This document shows, piece by piece, positions 48,531 to 56,556 of a stretch of DNA of 64,000 nt (the stretch's first letter is position 1; every line of letters begins with the position of its first letter). Below the pieces are notes generated by a model, which was given only the letters and a program-made list of their open reading frames with translations, was not told the origin of the DNA and made no database searches. The stretch spans positions 1,116,001 through 1,180,000 of the forward strand of contig NC_018017.1 in assembly GCF_000243155.2 (NCBI RefSeq). Reading direction: 5' to 3'. The translations under genes and the position numbers were made by a program. The stretch is from Desulfitobacterium dehalogenans ATCC 51507. GTDB taxonomy: Bacteria > Bacillota > Desulfitobacteriia > Desulfitobacteriales > Desulfitobacteriaceae.

Positions 48531-50704
48531 GCTTTCTTATAGTCTTTAAGAATAAGATAGTTCCCTTTATGGTACTTAGCTTCCTTTTTTAATACCGCTA
48601 ATTCTTCTGAGATCATAGTTGCCGTCAAAGGAGCACTGGAATTTGCATCCACGACCAGTCCGGCTAAGGCCAGGCTTAAATCCTTAGCTCCATAAATCGA
48701 TTCAATCCGTTGCTGAAAATGGCTTAAGAGATGCTCTCCTAAAAATCTGATATTCGAGTCATTGGAAAGTATCACAAAATCGTCCCCGCCCACATGACCG
48801 GTGAAAGCATGAGGGTCGATTTTCTGAGATTCTTGGACCAGAAGTTCTCCAAGAATTTTAATAATAGAATCTCCATGCTGAAAGCCGTAGGTATCATTGA
48901 ACAGCTTAAATTGATTCAGATCAGCGTAAATAATACCAAAGGTTTTATTGCCGGCCAGACGTAATTTCAATTGCTGTTCAATAGCGATATTTCCGGGAAG
49001 CCCGGTTAGTGGACTTGCTCCCCGGGCGATTTGAATCTGAGTATCGGACATGGCTTTGATCAGGGAAGCTACCCGAATCATGCCGATGGGTTTTTGCTGC
49101 TGAACGACGACGATACCATCATAGAGATGGGCGTCGGAGCGGGCCATGGCTAAACTGGAGGCAACCTCGATGGGGGTGGTTTCTTCAATGAGCAGGTGCT
49201 TGTTGTTCATAAGACTTGTAATGGGCCGTTGACTATAAAGACTGACCCCATAAGGTGTGGCTAGGGCTGTATATAATTTGTCACGCTGGACCACTCCCAG
49301 CAGCACTCCCTGATCCGCAACACCGACTAACCAAACCTTGGAATGTACTTCAAAATAATTTTTGACAACATTGACAGTGGTCTGAGGGGCAACCAGGGGC
49401 AGGGGTTCTAGAATATTCAAAACGGTCTTCTCAGAATTAAAGCTAAGCCTTTGGTGTGAATTCACAATTCGGGAGACTTGATCCTTAAGTTCAGGACGGG
49501 TAAAGGAGGGTTTAGCGATAAAATAACCTTGTACGTAGTCTACCCCCAGCTGGACCACGGTCTGCATTTCCTCCGGGGTCTCCACTCCTTCAGCGAGAAT
49601 CCGGCAGCCAATCCGCCGGGAAAAGGTTACGAAAGTTTCTAAGAGTGCCCATTTCGTAGGATCCAGATGAATTCCCTGAATTAAGGAGCGGTCTATTTTA
49701 AGAAAATCGGGATGCAGTTCTGCAATGGATTGGAGAGAAGAGTATCCTGCCCCTACATCATCCAAGGCAATAAGATACCCTTGTTTTCGGTAATGCTCTA
49801 AAGCTTCACGAAAGGTCTCGTAATTTTCTATGGCACTGCGTTCCGTAATTTCCAGGACAACATCTGAGGGGGTTAAACCCTGGGCATCAAGAAGTTTTCG
49901 TGTTTGCCCTGAAGAAAACTCAGGGTCGGTAATCACTTGTGGTTCTACATTAAGAAAAAGAAACTCATTGGAGCGAAGAATTTGCGAGGAATTAGCAATA
50001 GCCGTTCGACGGCAAATCGTTTCCACAGGATAGAGTTTGCCAATCTTATCGGCAAAAGGAAAAAGGTCAGCGATGCTTGTGAAAGAGCTGGGCTGTTTCA
50101 GACGGGCTAAAGCTTCAAAGCCGAAGAATTCACCGCTGATGACATCTAAGATAGGCTGAAAGGCAGAGTGCACATAGTGATCGGGATCTTCCAGAATCCG
50201 ATCGACTTCCTTGCGCTGAGGAAAGTATAAAGGATCGGGCTCAGATTTATTCAAGAGAAAGGCTTCTTTTAAAGCTCCATAGAGTAAGTAATCCACACTG
50301 CGTCCTGGTTGAGAGTTGCATTCCACTAACCCTGCATGAAGAGTCAAGGCTTCCTGAACAAATCGTTGGATTCTTTTATTGATTCGTGATTCTAAAGGGG
50401 GGACAAATTCCGAAACCAGCTCGGATATGGACCAGGGAGTGTCTTCAGTGGGAGAAAAATAAAAGATAAAGTCATCTCCCCCTTGATAATCCAGGAGGAT
50501 GGTATGAAATAGATGGAGATGATTATGAAGGGTATGGTTCATCTCTTTGACCACTTCATCCAAAATCTGAGCGCAGACTCGATAGCCTTGCCGAAATTCG
50601 ACTTCGTGAAACTTGGCGATATCTAAATAGAGTATCCACAGAGAATAACCACCCTGAAGAAGATGAGATAGTTCTTCCTTATGAGCACTTGAGGTTCTGA
50701 TCAT
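48527..50704 (-). CDS. Cyclic-di-GMP signalling protein: degenerate GGDEF, EAL, CBS pair, GGDEF, 725 aa
   Basis: Domain order: an N-terminal GGDEF-like domain with YQGGDDFIFYF (residues about 70-80). Next is an EAL domain (FEALARLKQP; NVEPQVITDPE; VLEITERSAIENY; ALDDVGAGYSSLQSI; KIDRSLIQGI; AEGVET) in which the catalytic set looks complete. A CBS pair follows (residues about 420-560), then a C-terminal GGDEF with HVGGDDFVILSND and DLNQFKLFNDTYGFQHGD. It is probably a phosphodiesterase with nucleotide-sensing CBS input; whether the C-terminal GGDEF (GGDDF) synthesises c-di-GMP is open. It has its own transcript. Confidence 0.88.
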   Translation of the reverse strand: MIRTSSAHKEELSHLLQGGYSLWILYLDIAKFHEVEFRQGYRVCAQILDEVVKEMNHTLHNHLHLFHTILLDYQGGDDFIFYFSPTEDTPWSISELVSEFVPPLESRINKRIQRFVQEALTLHAGLVECNSQPGRSVDYLLYGALKEAFLLNKSEPDPLYFPQRKEVDRILEDPDHYVHSAFQPILDVISGEFFGFEALARLKQPSSFTSIADLFPFADKIGKLYPVETICRRTAIANSSQILRSNEFLFLNVEPQVITDPEFSSGQTRKLLDAQGLTPSDVVLEITERSAIENYETFREALEHYRKQGYLIALDDVGAGYSSLQSIAELHPDFLKIDRSLIQGIHLDPTKWALLETFVTFSRRIGCRILAEGVETPEEMQTVVQLGVDYVQGYFIAKPSFTRPELKDQVSRIVNSHQRLSFNSEKTVLNILEPLPLVAPQTTVNVVKNYFEVHSKVWLVGVADQGVLLGVVQRDKLYTALATPYGVSLYSQRPITSLMNNKHLLIEETTPIEVASSLAMARSDAHLYDGIVVVQQQKPIGMIRVASLIKAMSDTQIQIARGASPLTGLPGNIAIEQQLKLRLAGNKTFGIIYADLNQFKLFNDTYGFQHGDSIIKILGELLVQESQKIDPHAFTGHVGGDDFVILSNDSNIRFLGEHLLSHFQQRIESIYGAKDLSLALAGLVVDANSSAPLTATMISEELAVLKKEAKYHKGNYLILKDYKKA

Positions 50705-50956
50705 AGGTAAGAATCCTTTCTGATCGATTTGTTAAATAGTTCATATTAACATAGATTCTATCGGTAGAACCTCAAATTAGAGTTAATAGTGTGTAAAGGA
50801 ACGATAAATTTATAGTAGCGAAAGTGTGTTGGTAATCGTGGGGTTCATATAACCTACATCTTCACAACTGTATCACGCCTTAATATTTACCATATTGTGG
50901 CAATTCCGATAGAGACATCATAAGCTATAGTATCTTCGGGTAAAGGAGGAATTCAA

Positions 50957-51076
50957 ATGACACTCGGTGGTTTTGACGGAGCTGCTTGCGGAACAGGAAC
51001 AGGACGCTTAGGCGCAGGAATTGCAATCGTAGTTGTAATCATTCTTCTGCTCATTGCTATGGGTATCGTATTCTAA
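50957..51076 (+). CDS. Small membrane protein (YjcZ-like), 39 aa
   Basis: ATG at 50957 follows AAAGGAGG by 7 nt. The peptide starts MTLGGFDGAACGTGTGRLGA and ends in one membrane helix (IAIVVVIILLLIAMGIVF). Such Gly-rich one-helix peptides belong to the YjcZ sporulation-peptide family. A near copy is on the minus strand at 55984-56091 with an identical helix. A CATAAGCTATAG box about 35 bp upstream could be a sporulation sigma-factor -10 (inference). Confidence 0.7.
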   Translation: MTLGGFDGAACGTGTGRLGAGIAIVVVIILLLIAMGIVF

Positions 51077-51109
51077 GCTTAAATTAAAAAGTTGGAAGGA
51101 GGTCACGTT

Positions 51110-51238
51110 ATGTACGGAATGGGTTACGGCGGAATGGGCGGAGCATGTTGTCCTGGCGGCGGATTTGGTAGTTTTGTAGGAGTTGGGATCATTGCTATTG
51201 CGATTCTTATCTTGATTGCTCTTGGTGTAATTTTCTAA
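51110..51238 (+). CDS. Small Gly-rich membrane protein (YjcZ-like), 42 aa
   Basis: ATG at 51110 follows GAAGGAGG. The peptide begins MYGMGYGGMGGACCPGGGFG, then SFVGVGIIAIAILILIALGV and ends IF. It is Gly- and Cys-rich with one membrane helix, as in YjcZ family members. It lies 33 nt after the preceding tiny gene and shares its promoter. An inverted near copy (MYGMGSFGMGGACC start) is at 55823-55951. Confidence 0.72.
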   Translation: MYGMGYGGMGGACCPGGGFGSFVGVGIIAIAILILIALGVIF

Positions 51239-51248
51239 AACAATAAAA

Positions 51249-51280
51249 GGAAGGCCAGGCGAATTGCCTGGCCTTTTTGT
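51249..51280 (+). terminator. Terminator after the tiny gene pair (left arm)
   Basis: GGCCAGGC (51253-51260)-GAATT-GCCTGGCC (51266-51273) followed by TTTTTGTT. A matching inverted copy with GGCCAGGCAAATTGCC lies near 55668. Confidence 0.85.
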
Positions 51281-51445
51281 TGTCATAAGCGGCCAGTCTA
51301 TAGTTTGCCTAGCCGCTTTAAATGGAAAAGAGGGAACAGTAATACGTTTAGGATGAAGGCAGACAAACCGGACCTGATATAATCTATGCCTGTCACAAGG
51401 ACAAGGTGACAATTTTCCATGATAGTAGTAAAAAAACACAAAACC

Positions 51446-51499
51446 TTTACATAAAGCTAACGCATTCTTAATTTTGGCTTAACAAGAAATCATTATGAT
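51446..51499 (+). promoter_or_regulatory. Pho-box array and promoter of the PhoB/PhoP-type regulator
   Basis: Four 11-bp-spaced units run from 51446 to 51489: TTTACATAAAG, CTAACGCATTC, TTAATTTTGGC and TTAACAAGAAA. A TATGAT -10 follows at 51494-51499. This matches the TT(A/T)ACA repeat pattern bound by Gram-positive PhoP and suggests autoregulation. Confidence 0.7.
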
Positions 51500-51558
51500 A
51501 AATAAGAAGAATAAACTAAGTTTGTTTTGATAGGTAATGGATTGTCTTGGAGGATATT

Positions 51559-52263
51559 ATGGTTAAGATTTTGCTCGTTGAAGATGATGTAATCATTCAA
51601 GAGCTTGTAACCTACAATCTGCAACGTGAGGGCTATACTGTAATTATTGCCGAAGAAGGGAATTGTGCATTACAGTTATTAAGCAAGGAGAAACCGGATC
51701 TTGTACTTTTGGATGTTATGCTTCCAGAATTAGATGGTCTGGAAGTGTGCAAAAAAATCCGAGGGAACCAGGAGACAGCAAGCCTGCCTATCATTATGCT
51801 CAGTGCCCGGGATGAGGTGGCTGATCGGGTCATTGGTTTGGAACTCGGTGCTGATGATTATGTCACAAAACCTTTCAGCCCTCGGGAGTTATTAGCGCGG
51901 ATTAAGGCTCGATTGAGAGAAGAAAAACGTAATTCAACTCCCCAGCCCACTTCTATTACTTGGGGGGATTTAGAGATCTGGCCGGAGAGCTATATGGTCA
52001 CGGTAAAAGGAGAGTATGTCACCCTTACAGGCAAGGAATTTGATCTATTGCATATTTTTATGAAACGTCCCAACCAGGTCTTCAGCAGAGAGTACCTCTT
52101 ACAAAAAGTTTGGGGATATACCATAAGCGGGGATACAAGAACTGTCGATGTCCATATAAGTAACCTGAGGAGTAAACTTAAATCTATTTCCCCAATTATT
52201 GAATCAGTGCGGGGTGTCGGTTACCGTTTGGCTATAAACTATAGCAAGTCCAAAGATTTTTAA
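51559..52263 (+). CDS. OmpR-family response regulator of the Pho system (PhoB/PhoP-like)
   Basis: The N-terminal receiver domain starts MVKILLVEDDVIIQELV; Asp9/Asp10, phosphoacceptor Asp52 (LVLLDVMLPELDG) and Lys104 (VTKPFS) are present. The C-terminal winged helix contains LTGKEFDLLHIFMKRPNQVF and DTRTVDVHISNLRSKL. ATG at 51559 follows TTGGAGG. It is preceded by Pho boxes and followed by phoU. No sensor kinase gene adjoins it; the PAS kinase at 60645 or a gene outside the window may serve. Confidence 0.85.
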   Translation: MVKILLVEDDVIIQELVTYNLQREGYTVIIAEEGNCALQLLSKEKPDLVLLDVMLPELDGLEVCKKIRGNQETASLPIIMLSARDEVADRVIGLELGADDYVTKPFSPRELLARIKARLREEKRNSTPQPTSITWGDLEIWPESYMVTVKGEYVTLTGKEFDLLHIFMKRPNQVFSREYLLQKVWGYTISGDTRTVDVHISNLRSKLKSISPIIESVRGVGYRLAINYSKSKDF

Positions 52264-52442
52264 GAGTCTATAGGAATTAAAGAGCAACACTAGTGTTGTG
52301 TTTATGAAGTTAAGATATATGGTATAATAAATATATTTCTTAACTAAGAAATAATTATGGTATTTGAGATGCGTTCAGCATCTACTATAGGTAGATTGAG
52401 CATAGGTTTGAGACAATGAGTTGAAAAAGGAGGCTTTATAAT

Positions 52443-53102
52443 TTGGCTAACCGGCAAATGTTTGACAAATCATTAGAAGAACTTAATGAGAAAGTTTTTG
52501 AATTGGGGAGAAAAGTAAATTCCCGGGTAGATGCTGCCGTAAAATCTCTGGCTAATCAAGATTTCGAGCTGGCCAATAAAGTAGTGACAGGGGATTTGGA
52601 GATCAATGAGCTTCAAGCAGACATTGAAGAGACATGCATGCTTTTAATTGCCCAACAGCAGCCTTTCGCTAAGGATTTGCGCAAAATCGTGGCGGCCTTC
52701 AAAATTTCTATCAACCTTGAAAGAATAGGAGATTTATCAGTTGATGTGGCGAAACATACCCTTCGCACAGGTGGACAGAAATTGCTGAAACCCCTGGTGG
52801 ATTTACCGAGAATGTCCGACATAGTTCAGCAAATGGTTCTCAAGGGAATCGAAGCGTATAAGGCGGAAGATGCTGAAGCGGCCCAAGCGATGGCCCTAAT
52901 GGATGATGAAGTGGATCATCTCTATGCACAAGTCTTTCGTGAACTGCTCGTGTTCATGATGGAAGAGCCCAAAACGATTAATCAAGCCACCTACCTTATT
53001 TTTGTGGGAAGATTTCTGGAGCGTATGGGGGATTATTGCACGAACATTGCTGAAGAAGTCGTCTATGTGGAAACTGGAAAAAGATCCGATCTCAATCTCT
53101 AA
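52443..53102 (+). CDS. phoU: Phosphate transport regulator PhoU
   Basis: This 219-residue, two-repeat helical-bundle protein links Pst activity to the PhoR kinase. Repeat motifs contain the metal-binding helices: VVTGDLEINELQADIEETC and ISINLERIGDLSVDVAKHTL, then DDEVDHLYAQVFREL and GRFLERMGDYCTNIAEEVVY. TTG at 52443 is the start, 9 nt after AAAGGAGG. It lies upstream of the chemoreceptor rather than beside pstB, where it is found in many Firmicutes. Confidence 0.92.
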   Translation: MANRQMFDKSLEELNEKVFELGRKVNSRVDAAVKSLANQDFELANKVVTGDLEINELQADIEETCMLLIAQQQPFAKDLRKIVAAFKISINLERIGDLSVDVAKHTLRTGGQKLLKPLVDLPRMSDIVQQMVLKGIEAYKAEDAEAAQAMALMDDEVDHLYAQVFRELLVFMMEEPKTINQATYLIFVGRFLERMGDYCTNIAEEVVYVETGKRSDLNL

Positions 53103-53117
53103 ATAAAGAGTCTAGCA

Positions 53118-53240
53118 GATTACGTAATCGTAAATAAGCGGAAAAAGAGAGCTGCGATTCCTGAAAAGGAGTATAAGCTCTCTTTTTATTTCTCGGAAAA
53201 AATATGGATAAAAAAATACCGCTATAAATAAAGCGGTAGC
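53118..53240 (+). terminator. Terminator and small inverted repeats after phoU
   Basis: AAAGAGAGCT (53144-53153) pairs with AGCTCTCTTT (53176-53185) followed by TTATTT, a clear terminator. A 12-bp palindrome GATTACGTAATC stands just before (53118-53129) and a hairpin ACCGCT-N8-AGCGGT (53218-53237) just after. The remaining spacer to 53392 shows nothing further. Confidence 0.75.
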
Positions 53241-53392
53241 GGTGCGAGGAAGATTCCTCATCTATATGAAAAGTAAGAAGGATGTTGTTGTCATTACTAT
53301 ATCAGCCAATTGTTAAATCTAAATGTTAAAAATATAAAAATTATGTAAATATAAAATCCTGCAAAGTCAATGCCCAGATTATCGCCATATAG

Positions 53393-53433
53393 TTTACACA
53401 AACTTTACATGAAAGAAACGAAGCCCATACAAT
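53393..53433 (+). promoter_or_regulatory. Pho boxes and promoter of the chemoreceptor gene
   Basis: TTTACACAAAC and TTTACATGAAA are adjacent 11-bp units (53393-53414), with a weaker GAAACGAAGCC next. TACAAT (53428-53433) is at the same distance as in the two other Pho-type promoters. Confidence 0.6.
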
Positions 53434-53480
53434 CCAATGCTACACTGACCCTGAGGATAGTTTAGGGTTGGGGGTTCAAA

Positions 53481-55598
53481 ATGAAAAAAATAGGTTCAAA
53501 AGCTGAGGGTATTCATTTAGATAATTTAAAAATTCATAACAAATTAATACTTATGGTACTGCTTACTGTACTTATCCCCCTAATGGTCTTAAGCCTGATA
53601 TTTATGAATAATGCCAGTAATAAAATCAAGGAACAGATCATCAATGCCAATGAGTTGTATGCCACCTTAACCAAGGAAAGAATGAATGATTATTTTTACA
53701 ACCGGGAAGCCGATGCCCGGATTTTAGCCGGCTCAAAGGTTATCGGTGAAGGAATTGCCAAACTTAATGGTTTCAATTATACCAAACTTGAATTGGAAGA
53801 GTTAAACCAGAATTTTAAGGAGTTCCTCAATGTCGCTTTAGAAAGTCATGATTATACGGATATCGTTATTACAAATAAGTACGGAGAGATAGTTTTTAGC
53901 AATAACTATGAAAAAAATGACATAGCCCCCGTCATCTTCTCCGGGGATTTTAATCAGAAAGCAATGAAGGGAGAGCAAAATTGGTCGCCAATATTCAGGA
54001 ACACCTTCATTGATGATAATCTCATTGTTTTGGCTACTCCTATCTATTTAAATCCGAATGAGACAACCCCCAGCGGTGTTCTTAATATTGTTTTAAATCA
54101 AGCCAAAATCAACGAAATAGTTCAAAATGGCATCGATAAGCTGGGGATATCAGGAGAATCCTATTTAATTGATGCTAAAGGATTACTTCTCACCAATACG
54201 ATGAAAGAGCAAGCTTCCGTACATATTCCTCTAAAAGATTCAATTGCAACTGAAGCAGTAAATAGTCTCACTGAACCACTCCTCAATGAAACGGCGGATT
54301 TCAACAAAACCACTACTTATAAAAGTTATTCGGGAAAATCGGTTATCGGCACTCTATCCGTAGCTAGGATTGGCGATTATCCCGCAGGTTTAGTTATTGA
54401 GGTCGAAGAGGGGGAGGCCTATAGCAGTATAGCCGACCTGAGAAGAAGCCTGGGGATAATGGTTGCATTCATTATATTAGTGGCCATTAGTTTAGCCATT
54501 TATTTGGCACGATCCATAAGTAAGCCCATCGGTCGGGTTATTGGAGTCACCAATGAAATTGCCAACTATCAATTGAAAAGCGCCAATATAGATGAGGTGG
54601 AGATAGCCCGCAAAGATGAGATAGGGGACTTGGAGAGAGCAATTACAAAAATCAGAGATAACTTAAAAAGTATTATTGAAGAGGTTGAGAAATCAGCCGG
54701 CGAAGTCGCCTCTTCATCTCAGGAGCTTAAGCTGAATGCCCAGCAATCTTCTCAGGCAATAGAGCAGGTCGTTAAGAATACTACAACAATAAGCGAAAGA
54801 ACTCTGGAACAGGCTCAAGTTGTTCGCGAAAGCTCCGAGAAATCCAGGGAATTAAGCAATGTCATCATGGAGGATATTGGGAATTTGGAGGAAATGACTA
54901 AAGCCACGAATGATGTAAATCAACAAATAAACTCCGGACTTTTAATAATTGAAGTTTTATCAACTATTACAAATGAATCCAGTGAAGCAAACAATGAAGT
55001 CTATTCAAGTATTACCCAATCCAATGAAAGTTCTAAAAAGATCGAAAAAGCTAGTCAGCTGATCACGAGTATTGCTGAGCAGACCCATTTACTGGCTTTA
55101 AATGCGGCCATTGAGGCAGTAAGGGCCGGTCAACATGGCAGAGGATTTGGGGTGGTTGCTGATGAGATCAGAAAGCTGGCTGAGCAATCGAAGGAATCCA
55201 CAAACATTATTGATAGAATCGTGAGGGAATTGAAAAGGGATAATGCTCAAGCTGTGCAAACGATGGCGAAATTAGTGAACATTAATCATGAACAAGTGGA
55301 GAGTGTGAGAGTCACTAAAGAGAAGTACTTAGAAATCGCCAAAGCTATCAAAAAAGTTGAGGAGAGAGTGCGGATCTTGAATGAATCCAGTCTGGATATG
55401 GATAGTATGCGTTTTGAAGTTGAAGAGAAACTTAAGCAATCCGTTCATATGACAGAAGAGAATTCCGCAGGCATAGGTAAAGTATCGGAATCAATGGAAG
55501 AACAAGCGGCATCGATACAGATGATTACAAGTGCTTCGGAAATATTGGATGAGTGTGCGCAACATCTTCAGGTTTTGGTGAGCCAATTTAAACTGTAG
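53481..55598 (+). CDS. Methyl-accepting chemotaxis protein with dCache-type sensor, 705 aa
   Basis: TM1 lies near residues 22-44, with a large extracytoplasmic dCache-like domain (about 45-320) containing [17 protein letters not shown] and [19 protein letters not shown]2 ([19 protein letters not shown]) is followed by HAMP. The cytoplasmic signalling tip reads [20 protein letters not shown] then [19 protein letters not shown], with Gln where many receptors have Glu. It reports ligand to the CheA kinase. Because Pho-box-like units precede it and it sits between phoU and pst, it may mediate taxis during phosphate limitation (inference). Confidence 0.9.
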   Translation: MKKIGSKAEGIHLDNLKIHNKLILMVLLTVLIPLMVLSLIFMNNASNKIKEQIINANELYATLTKERMNDYFYNREADARILAGSKVIGEGIAKLNGFNYTKLELEELNQNFKEFLNVALESHDYTDIVITNKYGEIVFSNNYEKNDIAPVIFSGDFNQKAMKGEQNWSPIFRNTFIDDNLIVLATPIYLNPNETTPSGVLNIVLNQAKINEIVQNGIDKLGISGESYLIDAKGLLLTNTMKEQASVHIPLKDSIATEAVNSLTEPLLNETADFNKTTTYKSYSGKSVIGTLSVARIGDYPAGLVIEVEEGEAYSSIADLRRSLGIMVAFIILVAISLAIYLARSISKPIGRVIGVTNEIANYQLKSANIDEVEIARKDEIGDLERAITKIRDNLKSIIEEVEKSAGEVASSSQELKLNAQQSSQAIEQVVKNTTTISERTLEQAQVVRESSEKSRELSNVIMEDIGNLEEMTKATNDVNQQINSGLLIIEVLSTITNESSEANNEVYSSITQSNESSKKIEKASQLITSIAEQTHLLALNAAIEAVRAGQHGRGFGVVADEIRKLAEQSKESTNIIDRIVRELKRDNAQAVQTMAKLVNINHEQVESVRVTKEKYLEIAKAIKKVEERVRILNESSLDMDSMRFEVEEKLKQSVHMTEENSAGIGKVSESMEEQAASIQMITSASEILDECAQHLQVLVSQFKL

Positions 55599-55706
55599 AG
55601 TACATTTCCTTTCCTCTTCTCAAGCGGCTAGGTGAACTATAGACTAGTCGCTTTTGACAAAGAAAAGGCCAGGCAAATTGCCCTGGCCGTGCACGTTTAT
55701 CACACG

Positions 55707-55774
55707 AAAAATGGGAAGAATGGAAAAAATGGAAAAAACGGGAAGAAAAATGGGAAGAAAAACGGGGAAAATCT
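55707..55774. repeat. Short purine-rich minisatellite
   Basis: Imperfect tandem units of AATGGGAAGAA/AATGGAAAA/ACGGGAAGAA fill this stretch. An open frame through it would give a (KNG)n-rich peptide, but it has no ribosome site. It splits the right arm of the inverted duplication. Confidence 0.7.
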
Positions 55775-55822
55775 GGAACGTCTAAATCCGACCATAAGGA
55801 CCTTCTCCTTTCTTTTATTGAT

Positions 55823-55951
55823 TTAGAAGATTACACCAAGAGCAATCAGGATAAGAATCGCAATAGCAATGATCCCAACGCCGACAAAACTGCCAAATCC
55901 GCCGCCAGGACAACATGCTCCGCCCATTCCGAAAGAACCCATTCCGTACAT
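55823..55951 (-). CDS. Small Gly-rich membrane protein (YjcZ-like), 42 aa, copy
   Basis: ATG at 55951 follows GAAAGGAGG. The product starts MYGMGSFGMGGACCPGGGFG and ends with the same helix (IIAIAILILIALGVIF) as the protein at 51110; only two or three residues differ. It is the second gene of the right-arm pair. The near identity with silent differences suggests a recent duplication under selection. Confidence 0.72.
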   Translation of the reverse strand: MYGMGSFGMGGACCPGGGFGSFVGVGIIAIAILILIALGVIF

Positions 55952-55983
55952 AAAGTGACCTCCTTTCAATCTTTAATTTAAGC

Positions 55984-56091
55984 TTAGAATACGATACCCA
56001 TAGCAATGAGCAAAAGAATGATTACAACTACGATTGCAATTCCTGCAAATTTCTCACCATGGTGACCTGCTCCGTCAAAACCAAATGCCAT
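55984..56091 (-). CDS. Small membrane protein (YjcZ-like), 35 aa, copy
   Basis: ATG at 56091 follows AAAGGAGG. The peptide begins MAFGFDGAGHHGEKFAG and ends with IAIVVVIILLLIAMGIVF, which equals the helix of the protein at 50957. The hydrophilic N-terminus has diverged (His/Glu instead of Cys/Gly). A CATATTATAC box lies about 40 bp upstream, beside the shared TTACCATATTGTGGCAA. Confidence 0.7.
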   Translation of the reverse strand: MAFGFDGAGHHGEKFAGIAIVVVIILLLIAMGIVF

Positions 56092-56248
56092 CAAAATAAC
56101 CTCCTTTGCCGTTAGATAGTGTATAATATGCTTTGTCTATAGGGTTTGCCACAATATGGTAATTATGCCAGTGCTTGTAACACTCTCCCGGACATGGCAT
56201 ATAATTATAGTGGGTGCCGAAACCATAGCCATTGCCTCATCATAAATA

Positions 56249-56284
56249 GAAACCTGGCCTGCCGAAGCCAGGTTTCTGCTTTTA
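56249..56284 (+). terminator. Hairpin before the second 67-bp repeat
   Basis: AGAAACCTGGC and GCCAGGTTTCT form a perfect 11-bp hairpin followed by GCTTTT. Like the hairpin at 3611, it directly precedes a copy of the 67-bp repeat. Confidence 0.7.
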
Positions 56285-56320
56285 TATGGAAAAAACTTTG
56301 TCAAAAATAGCTTCTGAATT

Positions 56321-56387
56321 CTCTTGGTTTTTATGGGTAATATACATAAAAGATACAAAAATGGGCTCTAACCTTTGAAATAAGCGA
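56321..56387 (+). repeat. 67-bp intergenic repeat, copy 2 (upstream of pstS)
   Basis: It has 58 of 67 bases identical to 3694-3760 without gaps. It ends 8 bases before the pst Pho-box array. On the minus strand it opens MYITHKNQENSEAIFDKVFS. Confidence 0.7.
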
Positions 56388-56395
56388 TTTAAATC

Positions 56396-56449
56396 TTAAC
56401 TTAAACTTAACAAAGCGTTAACTTCAAGAAAACATTGACTTGCTATACT
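56396..56449 (+). promoter_or_regulatory. Pho-box array and promoter of pstSCAB
   Basis: Three perfect 11-bp-spaced TTAAC units (TTAACTTAAAC, TTAACAAAGCG, TTAACTTCAAG; 56396-56428) are followed by TATACT at 56444-56449. No good -35 is present, as expected for a promoter driven by a phosphate-starvation regulator. Confidence 0.8.
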
Positions 56450-56556
56450 TGGATTAGCAAATGAGGAAAATACCATTTGCTGAAGATGAGAGTGCAAAAT
56501 TTCGAAGGCACCTTCGCAAAGGAAAAGAACGATTTGAAAACAGGAGGTTTTAATTG

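Larger units (their letters stand above)
50887..51320 (+). repeat. Left arm of an inverted duplication carrying two tiny genes
   Basis: This arm holds a promoter with TTACCATATTGTGGCAA, two small membrane-peptide genes, a terminator with GGCCAGGC/GCCTGGCC, and a hairpin AAGCGGC/GCCGCTT. The same order occurs in reverse at 55618-56163. The enclosed 4.3 kb contains the Pho regulator, phoU and a chemoreceptor gene. Confidence 0.8.
55618..56163 (-). repeat. Right arm of the inverted duplication
   Basis: It matches the left arm (50887-51320) in inverse orientation: hairpin AAGCGGCTAGGTG-like at 55623, terminator-like GGCCAGGC at 55668, two tiny genes, and TTACCATATTGTGGCAA at its far end. An extra segment with an AAATGGGAAG-type minisatellite (55707-55774) is present only here, between terminator and genes. 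Confidence 0.8.

Noticed and set aside
55632-55826. Plus-strand frame giving a (KNG)-rich peptide
   Set aside because: It is translated minisatellite and terminator DNA of the inverted-duplication arm, without a ribosome site.
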